From assembly GCA_965219125.1 (NCBI GenBank), contig CBDCMO010000002.1, forward strand, positions 1,116,001 through 1,180,000: a stretch of 64,000 nucleotides of DNA, given 5' to 3'. The notes beneath the pieces were generated by a model. That model was not told the DNA's origin and did no database searches. It saw only the letters and a program-made list of their open reading frames with translations. Made by a program: the position numbers and the translations under genes. Each line of letters starts with the position of its first letter. Position 1 is the stretch's first letter. Positions 41,543-51,066 of the stretch are shown one piece after another. This stretch comes from JBBSOK01 sp965219125 (GTDB lineage: Bacteria; Bacteroidota; Bacteroidia; Flavobacteriales; Flavobacteriaceae).

Positions 41543-41794
41543 ATGAATTTTATGAGACTTATAAAACTTATCTGGGATTTTCGCGGTCCGAATGCAAAAC
41601 CAACCGCTGAACATCACGCAAAACATTTAAACGAATTTTTAAAAGTCGAAAAATTAAAAAACAGTTTTAGTGCGGTTGAAATGGTTATGGAAAATCATCA
41701 TACAGCATTTCTTGTTGTTGAAGAAGATATGATGAATGAATTGCGAGAGCGATTAAAACCCAATCGCGGCCAACTTTATAATCCCGAAATATGA
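41543..41794 (+). CDS. small conserved-looking protein of unknown function
   Basis: 83 residues, charged, no signal. The central His-rich stretch is PTAEHHAKHLNEFLKVE and MVMENHHTAFL, then EEDMMNELRERLKPNRG. I recall similar short proteins beside DinB-like genes in flavobacteria but cannot name a family. Its stop overlaps the start of the DinB-family gene (ATGA), so it is translationally coupled. Paired histidines could bind a metal; that is only a guess. Confidence 0.75.
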   Translation: MNFMRLIKLIWDFRGPNAKPTAEHHAKHLNEFLKVEKLKNSFSAVEMVMENHHTAFLVVEEDMMNELRERLKPNRGQLYNPEI

Positions 41795-42234
41795 ATTTTT
41801 TTGAAGATAAATTTCAGTACTCGCACATCAGCAATGAGAAAATCATAAAACAGCTGACGGAAAATCCAAATACATTTATTGCTAGAATTGAAGAATTAAT
41901 TTGCCATACATTGAATGCACACACAGTTTGGAACGAACGGATTTTGAAAATATCTCCTTCGGTTACAACATTTCAACTTCATCCTTTAGAGAGATTATCA
42001 AAAATAAACAATTCTAATTTTGAGCAAAGTCTTCATATTTTAAAAACGGTTGATTGCGAAAAACAATTAAATTATACCAACAGCCAAGGGCTTCCATTTA
42101 TCAATTCGATTACAGATATTTTATTCCATATTATAAACCATTCTACGTATCATCGTGGCCAATTAATTTCCCTTTTAAAATTGGAAGGAATACAACCAGT
42201 GGTAACAGATTACATATTTTACAAGCGGAATTAA
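41791..42234 (+). CDS. DinB-family four-helix protein
   Basis: 147 residues. The three-His metal site of DinB/YfiT folds is seen: His38 in EELICHTLNAHTVWNE, and H-S-T-Y-H-R-G-Q (two His) at about 126-133. This fold serves thiol transferases and many uncharacterised enzymes. It overlaps the preceding gene by 4 nt. A 101-nt gap leads to the OmpH gene. Confidence 0.88.
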   Translation: MNFFEDKFQYSHISNEKIIKQLTENPNTFIARIEELICHTLNAHTVWNERILKISPSVTTFQLHPLERLSKINNSNFEQSLHILKTVDCEKQLNYTNSQGLPFINSITDILFHIINHSTYHRGQLISLLKLEGIQPVVTDYIFYKRN

Positions 42235-42335
42235 TGTTAAATTTTTCTAAAACTAATGCAACTCCTTTATAGATATATGGCTGTTACTGCAATATTTATA
42301 GTAATATTGCGCCGAAAATAACTTAATTATATATT

Positions 42336-42839
42336 ATGAAACTTTTTAAAATACTCTTTTTATTTGTTTGTATATCGGGATTTGCCCAAAACAAAACCGG
42401 CACGGTCGATGTAGAATTTATACTTTCCAAAATGCCAGAAATTACAGCTGTACAAGATGGTGTAAACACGTACGGGAAAGCTTTGGATGCAGATTTGGCA
42501 ACAAAAATGAAAGCATATACAGACTTAATAGATACGTATAAAGCTGGTGAAGCTAGTTTTACAGAACCTATGAAACAAACAAAGCAGGAAGAAATTTTGG
42601 CTATGGAAGATGATATTAAAAAATTCCAACAAAATGCCATAAAACTTGCTGGTATTAAAAGAGATGAATTGCTAAGACCGCTTTACACTAAAATTGGAGC
42701 AAGCTTAGAAAAAATTGCAAAAGCTGATAATTACTCTCAAATTTTCCAACTTAACAATCAAGTTGTTTATTTTGATGATGCTTATGATCTTACTTTAAAG
42801 GTTGTAGCAGATATGGGAATTGTTTTGAAGGAAGAATAA
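42336..42839 (+). CDS. OmpH/Skp-family periplasmic chaperone
   Basis: 167 residues. Signal peptide to residue 17 (ISGFAQN), then a short beta strand (TGTVDVEFILSKMPE), a long coiled-coil tentacle region (about 45-120) and a C-terminal strand pair (YSQIFQLNNQVVYFDDAYDLT). That is the Skp layout: a trimeric chaperone that holds unfolded outer membrane proteins. It is a single-gene unit ending in a strong bidirectional terminator. Confidence 0.88.
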   Translation: MKLFKILFLFVCISGFAQNKTGTVDVEFILSKMPEITAVQDGVNTYGKALDADLATKMKAYTDLIDTYKAGEASFTEPMKQTKQEEILAMEDDIKKFQQNAIKLAGIKRDELLRPLYTKIGASLEKIAKADNYSQIFQLNNQVVYFDDAYDLTLKVVADMGIVLKEE

Positions 42840-42860
42840 AAAAGTTTAAAACATACCAAT

Positions 42861-42896
42861 AAAAAATGCGGTCAATATATTTTGACCGCATTTTTT
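42861..42896. terminator. bidirectional terminator between ompH-like and guaB
   Basis: AAAAAATGCGGTCAA (42861-42875) / TTGACCGCATTTTTT (42882-42896), perfect 15-bp stem with A and T flanks on both sides, so it serves both convergent genes. Confidence 0.9.
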
Positions 42897-42908
42897 ATTA
42901 AATCTTTT

Positions 42909-44381
42909 TTATCTTGAATAATTTGGAGATTCGCTAGTTATAGTAACATCGTGCGGATGGCTTTCATTAATTCCCGAAGTGGTTATTTTTATAAACCTTC
43001 CCTCATTCTTTAAAAAGGCAATGTCTTTTGCACCGCAATAACCCATACCGGCACGTAAACCTCCGATAAATTGCGTCATACTTTCAACAAGATCGCCTTT
43101 GTACGGAACACGACCCACGATTCCTTCCGGGACCAATTTTTTAATATCGTCTTCAACGTCTTGAAAATAGCGGTCTTTACTGCCTTGTTTCATTGCTTCA
43201 ACAGAACCCATGCCGCGATAGCTTTTAAATTTTCTACCTTCAAAAATAATTGTTTCACCGGGAGATTCTTTTGTTCCCGCCAAGAGGGAGCCCAACATTA
43301 CGCAATCTGCGCCAGCCGCAATAGCTTTTGGAATATCGCCCGTATACCTAATTCCGCCGTCCGCAATTACTGGAATTCCGCTTCCTTTAATTGCTTCAGC
43401 AACTTCAAGAACTGCCGAAAACTGTGGAAAACCAACACCAGCAACAACACGTGTGGTACAAATTGAACCTGGACCAATACCAACTTTTACAGCATCTGCA
43501 CCAGCTTCAACTAGATATTTAGCAGCTTCGGGCGTTGCAATATTACCTACAACCACATCAAGATTTGGAAATTTTGCCTTTACTCTTTTTAAAACTTCAA
43601 CCACACTTTTGGTATGTCCGTGAGCGGTATCGATTATAACCGCATCAACTTGAGCATTTACCAATGCTTCGGTTCTTTCCAAGACATCTGACGTTACGCC
43701 TAAAGCTGCGGCAACAAGCAAACGACCGAATTCATCTTTATTTGCAATCGGTTTTTGTGTGAGTTTGGTAATATCCCTAAATGTGATTAGCCCAAGCAAT
43801 TTTCCATTGTCATCAACAACTGGTAATTTTTCAATTTTATTTTTTTGAAGAATAAGTTCTGCTTCCTTTAATGACGTGCCTTGCGCAACGGTAACCAAAT
43901 TTTCGGAAGTCATAACTTCGCTTAGTGGCCGTTTAAAATCCTTTTCAAAACGTAAATCACGATTGGTTACTATACCAATTAAATTTCCAGTTTCATTTGT
44001 AATGGGAATTCCGCCAATGCCATATTCGCGCATTGTATTTTGAGCATCGCCAACTGTGTTTTCTTTATGAAGTGTAACCGGGTCTATAATCATCCCGCTT
44101 TCTGCTCTTTTCACTTTTCTAACTTCGGCTGCCTGCTGTTCAATGGTCATATTTTTATGTATTACTCCAATTCCACCTTCACGGGCAATGGCAATTGCCA
44201 TCGCGCTTTCGGTAACGGTGTCCATTGCCGCAGAAACTATGGGAACATTAAGTGTAATATTTTTTGAGAATCTAGATTTTATGGAAACTTCGCGCGGGAG
44301 GACTTCAGAATATGCGGGTACTAAAAGTACATCATCATAGGTAAGGCCTTCGCCAATAATTTTGTTTTTGTGTGCAGTCAT
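42909..44381 (-). CDS. guaB: IMP dehydrogenase
   Basis: 490 residues. TIM-barrel halves flank a CBS pair (about 95-205: MTSENLVTVAQGTSLKEAE, LLGLITFRDITKL). The catalytic loop is GPGSICTTRVVAGVG with its Cys at about 306, and the flap Arg-Tyr follows (GMGSVEAM, RVPYKGDL). It oxidises IMP to XMP, the committed step of GTP synthesis. The sequence starts MTAHKNKIIGEGLTYDDVLL, as usual. It is monocistronic. Confidence 0.97.
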   Translation of the reverse strand: MTAHKNKIIGEGLTYDDVLLVPAYSEVLPREVSIKSRFSKNITLNVPIVSAAMDTVTESAMAIAIAREGGIGVIHKNMTIEQQAAEVRKVKRAESGMIIDPVTLHKENTVGDAQNTMREYGIGGIPITNETGNLIGIVTNRDLRFEKDFKRPLSEVMTSENLVTVAQGTSLKEAELILQKNKIEKLPVVDDNGKLLGLITFRDITKLTQKPIANKDEFGRLLVAAALGVTSDVLERTEALVNAQVDAVIIDTAHGHTKSVVEVLKRVKAKFPNLDVVVGNIATPEAAKYLVEAGADAVKVGIGPGSICTTRVVAGVGFPQFSAVLEVAEAIKGSGIPVIADGGIRYTGDIPKAIAAGADCVMLGSLLAGTKESPGETIIFEGRKFKSYRGMGSVEAMKQGSKDRYFQDVEDDIKKLVPEGIVGRVPYKGDLVESMTQFIGGLRAGMGYCGAKDIAFLKNEGRFIKITTSGINESHPHDVTITSESPNYSR

Positions 44382-44519
44382 TGCAATTAAATTAACTTTC
44401 GAAGAAAGCGAAAGTGGTTACTTATTAATTGCGTGCAAAGGTATGTTTTTAATTCAAAGTTATTGATTAAGAATTATGATTTTTTGTTCGTGACCTCAAA
44501 TAATAAATCTTCAAAAAAT

Positions 44520-44573
44520 ATTTAGAATAATTCTAAATAAAGTTTGTTTTTCCAGTTTCTGATTATATATTTG
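44520..44573 (+). promoter_or_regulatory. perfect palindromic operator plus consensus promoter of the imelysin operon
   Basis: ATTTAGAATAATTCTAAAT (44520-44538) is a perfect 19-bp palindrome. Five bases on, TTTG (44543-44546) and TATATTTG (44566-44573) form a consensus Bacteroidota promoter with exactly 19 nt between. The operator sits just upstream of -33. The same arrangement occurs on the other strand at 55003-55056. A Fur- or DtxR-type iron regulator is the likely reader. Confidence 0.75.
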
Positions 44574-44615
44574 CGCTTTATTTATAATTAGTCTTAATAA
44601 CAATCAAACCATTTT

Positions 44616-45782
44616 ATGAAATCAAACTTTATTTACGCCCTAACATTTGCGGCAGGATTATTCATTGTAGGATCTTGCTCTAAAGATGATAATCCTGGCA
44701 ATCCAATTGAAAGCCAAATTGAAAAATCTGTTGTAATAAACACATATGCTGATATTGCCTTGAGCAATTATCAAAAAGCATTGCAAGATGCGCAAACCCT
44801 AAAAACAGCCATCAATACATTTGTTAGCAATCCGACAGAAGGAAATTTTAAAAATGCAAAAACAGCTTGGTTTAACGCTCGTGAGAGTTACGGAACTAGT
44901 GAGGCTTTCAGATTTGCAAATGGACCAATAGATTCTGGTGATACAGAAGAAATGGAAGGCCTTCTAAATTCGTGGCCATTAGACGAAGCCTTTATAGATT
45001 ATGTTGAAGGAGACGAAAATGCAGGTATCATTAATAGTACCGCGAATTTTCCAATATTGAGCAAACAAGTTTTAATGGAGCAAAATGGAAATAATGGTGA
45101 GGAAAATGTTACGGTTGGTTACCACGCAATCGAATTTTTACTTTGGGGACAAGATTTAACTGCTCCATCAGCAAACCTTCCGGGACAAAGAGCTTATACA
45201 GATTATGTAGATGGAGGAACCGCTACAAATCAGGTTAGAAGAAGAGAATATCTTTCAATATGTGCAGACTTACTAACCGAAAACTTACAAACAATTGTCG
45301 ATTTATGGGCTGGCCAATATAGAACCGTTTTTATATCTAATTCTGAAAATGCCAATATTGATAATATACTTAGCAGCATTGCAGAATTGTCAAGAAGCGA
45401 ATTGGCAATAGAGAGAATTGCTGTAGCGCTTAATAACCAAGACCAAGAAGATGAACATTCTTGTTTTAGCGATAATACAAATCGTGATATTCGCTTAAAT
45501 CTTCAAGGTGTTGCAAATGTTTATAATGGTTCGTATGGTTCTATTAACGGAGCTTCGTTAAATGATTTAATTTTAGAAGCAGATCCAATATTGGGAGCAG
45601 AATTAAGCTCATTACTGAGTACAGCACAAACTGCAGTTGAAGCCACATTAGACCCATTTGATCTTGCAATTTCTGAAGGCGCTTCCAGCGTTGAAGGCGC
45701 TAAAGTTCAAGCAGCCGTTTTAGCATTGGTGGCATTTGGAGATAAATTGCTGGAAGCAAGACCTGCTTTAGGTTTAAATTAA
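44616..45782 (+). CDS. imelysin-family lipoprotein (M75), complete GxHxxE motif
   Basis: 388 residues. Lipobox IVGSC, Cys21. The family motif G168-Y-H170-A-I-E173 (GYHAIE) is present, in the position that binds metal, or is proposed to, in IrpA-type proteins. The rest is two four-helix bundles. Imelysins are outer-membrane-exposed lipoproteins of iron uptake in Bacteroidota and Gammaproteobacteria; how they help is unsettled. It is first gene of the operon; a terminator-like hairpin follows at 45811. Confidence 0.92.
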   Translation: MKSNFIYALTFAAGLFIVGSCSKDDNPGNPIESQIEKSVVINTYADIALSNYQKALQDAQTLKTAINTFVSNPTEGNFKNAKTAWFNARESYGTSEAFRFANGPIDSGDTEEMEGLLNSWPLDEAFIDYVEGDENAGIINSTANFPILSKQVLMEQNGNNGEENVTVGYHAIEFLLWGQDLTAPSANLPGQRAYTDYVDGGTATNQVRRREYLSICADLLTENLQTIVDLWAGQYRTVFISNSENANIDNILSSIAELSRSELAIERIAVALNNQDQEDEHSCFSDNTNRDIRLNLQGVANVYNGSYGSINGASLNDLILEADPILGAELSSLLSTAQTAVEATLDPFDLAISEGASSVEGAKVQAAVLALVAFGDKLLEARPALGLN

Positions 45783-45810
45783 TTTTTTTTGCGCTCAAAA
45801 AATAATAAGA

Positions 45811-45840
45811 ATTGAACCCAACAAATGTTGGGTTCAATTT
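45811..45840 (+). terminator. hairpin between imelysin 1 and di-heme oxidoreductase
   Basis: ATTGAACCCAAC (45811-45822) / GTTGGGTTCAAT (45827-45838) around AAAT. Only a short T run follows, so it may attenuate rather than end the operon. Confidence 0.7.
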
Positions 45841-45855
45841 CTAGTTTCTGTTACT

Positions 45856-47262
45856 ATGTTTAAAACACTATTCAAGTATTTCTTTTTTATCATTTTTATT
45901 TTGGGCTTTGTAGCCTGTAGCAGCGATGACAACGACAGCTATGTAAGTTTAGAAGCAGAGGATGGCGAACAATTTTCGGGTGGCGGCAATACATCTTTTA
46001 ATTTTTCTGCAGAAGCCTTTGGTTTCGCCGCACCAGATCTCACATTTGACGAACGATTGACTTTTGGTTTGGGAAATTCCTTTTTTAATCAAAGCTGGGT
46101 TATGGCGCCTTCTTCAACTACAGCGAGAGATGGTTTAGGACCATTATATAATGCCCGCAACTGTTCTTCTTGCCACTTTAAGGATGGTAGAGGAAGACCG
46201 CCACTTTTTAATGGTGAGCTTTCCCACGGCTTGTTATTAAGATTAAGTATTCCGGGAAGAGACGGCAACGGACAAAATTTTCCGGACCCTATTTACGGCG
46301 GTCAACTTCAGGACAATGCCATTTTAAATCTAGACAAAGAAGGCGAATTGGTAATTACCTATCAACCAATTACAGTTCAATATGCCGATGGTAATTCGGT
46401 TACACTTCAAAAACCAATATATACTTTTGCTGGTCTTAATTATGGCGCGATGGCTGGTAATGTTCAAGTTTCACCGAGAATTGCCAACCAAATGATTGGG
46501 CTTGGTCTTTTAGACGCAATACCGGAAAGCACACTTTTAAGTTTTGCCGATGCAGGAGATAGTAATGGTGACGGTATTTCGGGCAGACCAAATTATGTTT
46601 ACGATATTGAAAACAATACAACAAAAATAGGCAGATTTGGTTGGAAGGCAAATCAACCTACCGTAAAACAACAAGTGGCCGCAGCTTTTGCAGGCGATTT
46701 GGGTATTACCAATTCTTTAATGCCTGATGAAAACTGTCCCTCTAACATAAACTGTGACGATATTCCAAATGGTGGAATGCCAGAAATTGAGAATGACAAT
46801 TTAAATAGTATGGCATTTTATTCCTCCACCCTAGCCGTTCCTGCAAGAAGAGATTATGACAAACAGGAAATTTTAGAAGGGAAAGCAATTTTCAATTCGC
46901 TTCAATGTACAAAATGCCATATCCCAAAAATACAGACGGGTTCTTACCCTATAGCTTCTATGGCAAATCAAACTATAAGACCATATTCTGATATGCTTTT
47001 GCACGATATGGGTGAAGGTTTGGCAGATAACGCTCCAGATTTTGATGCAAGTGGTAATGAATGGAGAACGCAACCTTTATGGGGAATTGGTTTAATAGAA
47101 ACTGTGAATGGTCACACCAATTTACTTCACGATGGAAGGGCTCGCAATATTGAAGAGGCAATACTTTGGCATGGTGGTGAGGCAGAAAATATTAAAAATG
47201 CCTTTAAAAATTTATCAGCGGCAGAAAGAAACAAAGTTATCAACTTTATAAAAACGCTTTAA
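45856..47262 (+). CDS. di-heme oxidoreductase (thiol oxidoreductase-like) lipoprotein
   Basis: 468 residues. Lipobox VACS near residue 22. Two heme-binding C-x-x-C-H motifs are seen, NCSSCHFKDGRGRPP (about 100-115) and CTKCHIPK (about 355-362), matching the di-heme oxidoreductase family that includes peroxidase-like cytochromes. Distal metal-site features follow each motif. It lies in an imelysin operon, as in many marine Bacteroidota, and may handle iron or heme redox at the outer membrane. Confidence 0.9.
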   Translation: MFKTLFKYFFFIIFILGFVACSSDDNDSYVSLEAEDGEQFSGGGNTSFNFSAEAFGFAAPDLTFDERLTFGLGNSFFNQSWVMAPSSTTARDGLGPLYNARNCSSCHFKDGRGRPPLFNGELSHGLLLRLSIPGRDGNGQNFPDPIYGGQLQDNAILNLDKEGELVITYQPITVQYADGNSVTLQKPIYTFAGLNYGAMAGNVQVSPRIANQMIGLGLLDAIPESTLLSFADAGDSNGDGISGRPNYVYDIENNTTKIGRFGWKANQPTVKQQVAAAFAGDLGITNSLMPDENCPSNINCDDIPNGGMPEIENDNLNSMAFYSSTLAVPARRDYDKQEILEGKAIFNSLQCTKCHIPKIQTGSYPIASMANQTIRPYSDMLLHDMGEGLADNAPDFDASGNEWRTQPLWGIGLIETVNGHTNLLHDGRARNIEEAILWHGGEAENIKNAFKNLSAAERNKVINFIKTL

Positions 47263-47342
47263 TTAAAAATACAATCAAATAAAGTTTTCAATTTCATCGA
47301 ATAAAAATTTAGCAAAGAAATCGATAAAACAGTAATAGCATT

Positions 47343-48461
47343 ATGAAAATTCTTCAATTAAAAAATTTAGTACCAATCGCATTTATAGCAATGTCAACCT
47401 TTGTAATTATTTCATGTAATTCTGATGATGGTGATAATGAAAATGATAAAACAGCAATAGAGTTAGGGCGCGAGGCGCAGATTAATAATCTCTTCGACAA
47501 TCAAATAAAACCACTTCAACAAAATCATATTCAATTGTCTTCTACGCTTTTTGAACAATCGCAAATTTTTGAGACTGCAATCAACGTTGAAAATTTAGTT
47601 GAATTAAAAAACGCTTGGAAAAGTTCATTTCTACTTTGGAAACAAATGGAAATTTATAATTTAGGTGAAATACAAACATCATTTATTCATTTAAGTATTG
47701 ACCAGTGGCCGGTAAATACTTCGGTTATTGAAAATAACATTAACGGAAGTACAATTGAAATTGATGATAGTTATATAGCAAGTTTGGGGGCGCCTGCCAA
47801 AGGTTACGCCGCCATCGAATATCTGCTTTTTAATGAAAATGAACAAACAATAATCGATGCTTTTAACAACGGACAAAACGCTGTGAGAAGATTACAATAT
47901 TTGGTAGCACTTTGCAAAAATCTAAATGAAAAAGCTGTAGAATTAAAAAGCAAATGGCATTCTTACGAAAGCGCTTTTAAAACTACTTTAACGACAGGTG
48001 TTGATGGTAGTCAAAACCAAGTTGTGAATGCTTTAGTTGCCGCAATCGAGAATATCAAAAATAAAAAATTGGATGCTGCGCTAAGTAGTGCCACACCAAA
48101 TCCAGAATTATTGGAAGCTTATAGAAGTGAACAATCTAAACAGGCGATTGCCGCAAATCTTAAATCTGTGTTTGATACCTATAAAGGCAACTTTAACAAT
48201 CAAGAAGGTTTTGGTTTAGAAGAATACGTTTCGCAAATTCTAAATAGAGCAGATATTAATACAAGTATTATAACCGCATTTGCAGATGCACAATCGGCTT
48301 TAGATCAAATTTCAAGTAGTTTAGAAGTTTCTGTGGTTACGCAAACCGCGCAAGTTGTAGCTTTTCAAAATCGCATTACCGCTTTAATTGCGCTATTTAA
48401 AGTCGATCTTTCAAGTGCTGCGAATATTGTAATTACCTTTAACGATAATGACGGGGATTAG
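47343..48461 (+). CDS. imelysin-family lipoprotein lacking the motif His
   Basis: 372 residues. Lipobox VIISCN, Cys25, then an acidic stretch. The motif position reads G154-Y-A156-A-I-E159 (GYAAIE): the His of GxHxxE is Ala. Otherwise it is the same two-bundle fold as the first imelysin (37% or so by eye in conserved blocks, not computed). It is last in the operon and convergent with the TonB-dependent receptor. It may bind iron differently or act without metal. Confidence 0.85.
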   Translation: MKILQLKNLVPIAFIAMSTFVIISCNSDDGDNENDKTAIELGREAQINNLFDNQIKPLQQNHIQLSSTLFEQSQIFETAINVENLVELKNAWKSSFLLWKQMEIYNLGEIQTSFIHLSIDQWPVNTSVIENNINGSTIEIDDSYIASLGAPAKGYAAIEYLLFNENEQTIIDAFNNGQNAVRRLQYLVALCKNLNEKAVELKSKWHSYESAFKTTLTTGVDGSQNQVVNALVAAIENIKNKKLDAALSSATPNPELLEAYRSEQSKQAIAANLKSVFDTYKGNFNNQEGFGLEEYVSQILNRADINTSIITAFADAQSALDQISSSLEVSVVTQTAQVVAFQNRITALIALFKVDLSSAANIVITFNDNDGD

Positions 48462-48501
48462 ATTATAAGTATTTTACATCTTAATGTTCAGAAATGATAA
48501 T

Positions 48502-50946
48502 TTATAACTGTATTTGAAGTGTCGCATACCAAGTCCGTGGTTGGCTTGGTAAAATTCCGGGGCCGGGATAACCGGTTGCTCTTCTTGTGAAATAACTGTT
48601 GTCCAACAAATTGTTTATGCCACTTTCAATTTTAAATCGGCTGAAACTATATGATAGCGAAAGGTCTAAAATATCATAGGCTGGTATTTCACCTAAAATG
48701 CCGCTTTGGTCATTGAAATCTCTTTTTGAATTGGTGGCATCTGTAAATTGTTCGCTTAAATAAGTGTATTGCAAACTTCCCAAAAAGTCTTTGTAGCCAA
48801 AGTGAACACCCGTTTTTAAATTTATCTTCGGAATAAATTCTACTTGCTTTCCTTCAACATTTTGCTGTTGCGAAGTAATATATTCACTTTCAGTGTAGGC
48901 AAAATTTACGAATGTATTCAACCTGAAATTCTCGTTGCCGCTGAAGGTTTCCACAATATTCCAATCTATAAAACTTTCAATTCCGTAGGTTGCTGCGTCG
49001 CCAATATTGGTACGAAAACGCTCATACGGATTTATACTGCCTTCCCGCCCAACAACGCCCAAACGGTTTTGATAACTTAAATAAAATGCGCCGATGTCAT
49101 ACGAAACATATTTTTTAAAGCGTCCACGTGCGCCGATATCAAACGTATAACCCTCTTCATCTGTAATATTCGGGTCCACCACAAACGATGGATTTGTAAT
49201 CCTGATATCATTGAAAGTTACCGAACGATAATTTTGACTCACATTACCATAAACCTCAACCGATTTGGCTGGTTTGTAACTTAAGCCTACACCCAATAAA
49301 ACAAACGAACGGTTAAAATCGCGATTGTCTGGAACGGTTTCATTTAGTATCGGATTTCCTGCCAAATCGAGAATGATGTTTTTATAATCGCCTTCACTTT
49401 TGGTCTTTATATATTCAATCCTAAAACCTGGTGTTACAGAGAAATTTGAAGTTATGTTAAAAATATTTTCGCCAAAAAATGCAAAATTTAAGTTTGGGAA
49501 CGTAAAGTCACTTTGGCGTGTATAATCTGGAAATTGTTCATCGGCAAAACTAAAATTGGCATCATTACCATTTGTGCCAGGGCCTTGACGTTCACTGTTC
49601 TTACTTTGGTAATATTTTCCACCAAAAAGAAAGGTGTTTTCTTTATCAAACAAATTATAACGCGTTAACAATCTCGCTTCTGCACCCCAATTGTTGAATT
49701 TCCCTGAAATTAGTTCGCGCGGCGCTTCCAAATCATCTTCCTGAGAAACTCTATTTTCCCGAAAACCAACCGATTCTCGCGAAGCATCAAGCGCGAAAAG
49801 ATTTAAACTAAAATCAGTTTTATCCGAAAACGCGTGGTCCAATCGCAACGAATATAATTTCCAATCTACTTTAAACCAATTTCGGGTTCGGTTGCTGAAT
49901 GTTGGGTCATCTTCAAATTGTTGGTCTGTAAGTCCGCCGGGTTGTTGTGCCAAATAATTTAGGTAGCTCATTTCAAAAGCTAACTTAGTTTTTTCTGAAA
50001 AAGTATAATCTAAATGTGCGTATGCGTTATGCGAATCGAATTGGGAATTTGGTCTAAAATCGTCGCCCTTTTTAAAATTATAATATGCGTAATAACCAAC
50101 TTTACCGACCGTGCCGCTAAAACTATTAAAGCTGTTGAACAAATCATACGAGCCAAGCGATTGACGGGAAATCCATTCAAACTTTTTGGATGGGTTTGGT
50201 TGTTTTAATTTAAAATTTATGAGTCCGCCAAACTGTGTTCCGTATTGCAAAGATGCTGCGCCGCGAACTACTTCAATCTCACTAATTGCATCGGCTGGCG
50301 GTGTGTAGTAACTTTCAGGATAACCCAGAACATCTGCCGAAATATCGTAACCGTTTTGACGCGTATTGAAATTTGCAGTTCTATTTGGATTTAAACCGCG
50401 ACCACCAATATTTAACTGTAAACCGCCATCGTTATTTTCGTAAATATTAAGTCCGACAACTTGTGCATAAATTTGGCGAGCGTTGTTGGTCGCCGTGTTT
50501 GTGGTCAAATTATCCATAACCACCACTTCACTTTTTTTGCCAGCGTAAATTGCTGTTCCTTCAACCTGTTTTAGATTTCGGAGGGCGAATATTTCTTCTT
50601 TTCGTTTGGTAATCAAAACTTCTGAAAGTTGTTGCGCCAAAACGTTTAATTCAAAATTAAGAACAGTTTCTTCGGAAACGGTAACGGTTTGTTTTAAAAC
50701 TTCATATTCCATACTGAAAACCGCAAATTCATACGTTCCAGCAGGAATATTTTGAAGTTTAAAATTTCCCGAAGCATCGGTTTTGGTTGAATTACCGAGT
50801 GTAACATTATATATTTCAGCATTCGCAATTGGTGCTTTGCTGTTTGCAGAATTCACTTTTCCTGAAATTGAAAGTTGGGCGAATGTTGCGAAATTTATAA
50901 AAAGGAAAAAAATGAATATTCCTAAATTCAAAAATTTTTTTTTCAT
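48502..50946 (-). CDS. TonB-dependent receptor (FecA-like) with carboxypeptidase-regulatory N-domain
   Basis: 814 residues. Signal peptide ends FATFAQ. A carboxypeptidase-D regulatory-like domain covers about 25-105 (ISGKVNSANSKAPIANAEIYN, LQNIPAGTYEFAVFSMEYE). The plug begins about 120 with the TonB-box region followed by NARQIYAQVVGLNIYENNDG and RGLNPNRTANFNTRQNG; the rest is a 22-strand barrel ending WYATLQIQL with the C-terminal Leu. By context (imelysin, DUF4856) it takes up a ferric chelate. Its 5' side is separated from the HTTM gene by 120 nt of palindromes, but all four minus genes likely form one regulon. Confidence 0.9.
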   Translation of the reverse strand: MKKKFLNLGIFIFFLFINFATFAQLSISGKVNSANSKAPIANAEIYNVTLGNSTKTDASGNFKLQNIPAGTYEFAVFSMEYEVLKQTVTVSEETVLNFELNVLAQQLSEVLITKRKEEIFALRNLKQVEGTAIYAGKKSEVVVMDNLTTNTATNNARQIYAQVVGLNIYENNDGGLQLNIGGRGLNPNRTANFNTRQNGYDISADVLGYPESYYTPPADAISEIEVVRGAASLQYGTQFGGLINFKLKQPNPSKKFEWISRQSLGSYDLFNSFNSFSGTVGKVGYYAYYNFKKGDDFRPNSQFDSHNAYAHLDYTFSEKTKLAFEMSYLNYLAQQPGGLTDQQFEDDPTFSNRTRNWFKVDWKLYSLRLDHAFSDKTDFSLNLFALDASRESVGFRENRVSQEDDLEAPRELISGKFNNWGAEARLLTRYNLFDKENTFLFGGKYYQSKNSERQGPGTNGNDANFSFADEQFPDYTRQSDFTFPNLNFAFFGENIFNITSNFSVTPGFRIEYIKTKSEGDYKNIILDLAGNPILNETVPDNRDFNRSFVLLGVGLSYKPAKSVEVYGNVSQNYRSVTFNDIRITNPSFVVDPNITDEEGYTFDIGARGRFKKYVSYDIGAFYLSYQNRLGVVGREGSINPYERFRTNIGDAATYGIESFIDWNIVETFSGNENFRLNTFVNFAYTESEYITSQQQNVEGKQVEFIPKINLKTGVHFGYKDFLGSLQYTYLSEQFTDATNSKRDFNDQSGILGEIPAYDILDLSLSYSFSRFKIESGINNLLDNSYFTRRATGYPGPGILPSQPRTWYATLQIQL

Positions 50947-50964
50947 ATTTTGAGTTTGTTTTCA

Positions 50965-51050
50965 GACCTCAAAGGTTTTAAAAACCTTTAAAGTCTTAGC
51001 TACTTTGCGTTCTTTGCGCCTCTACGTTGAAAATTTTACCGTAAAGTAGC
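50965..51050. repeat. two successive palindromic repeats between receptor and HTTM genes
   Basis: AAAGGTTTT (50971-50979) / AAAACCTTT (50981-50989), inside GACCTC...AAAGTC, is the first hairpin. GCTACTTT (50999-51006) / AAAGTAGC (51043-51050) is the second, with TTTGCGTTCTTTGCGCC in its loop. Sequences of this type are dispersed repeats in Bacteroidota. Confidence 0.7.
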
Positions 51051-51066
51051 AAAGGGCGCATAGATT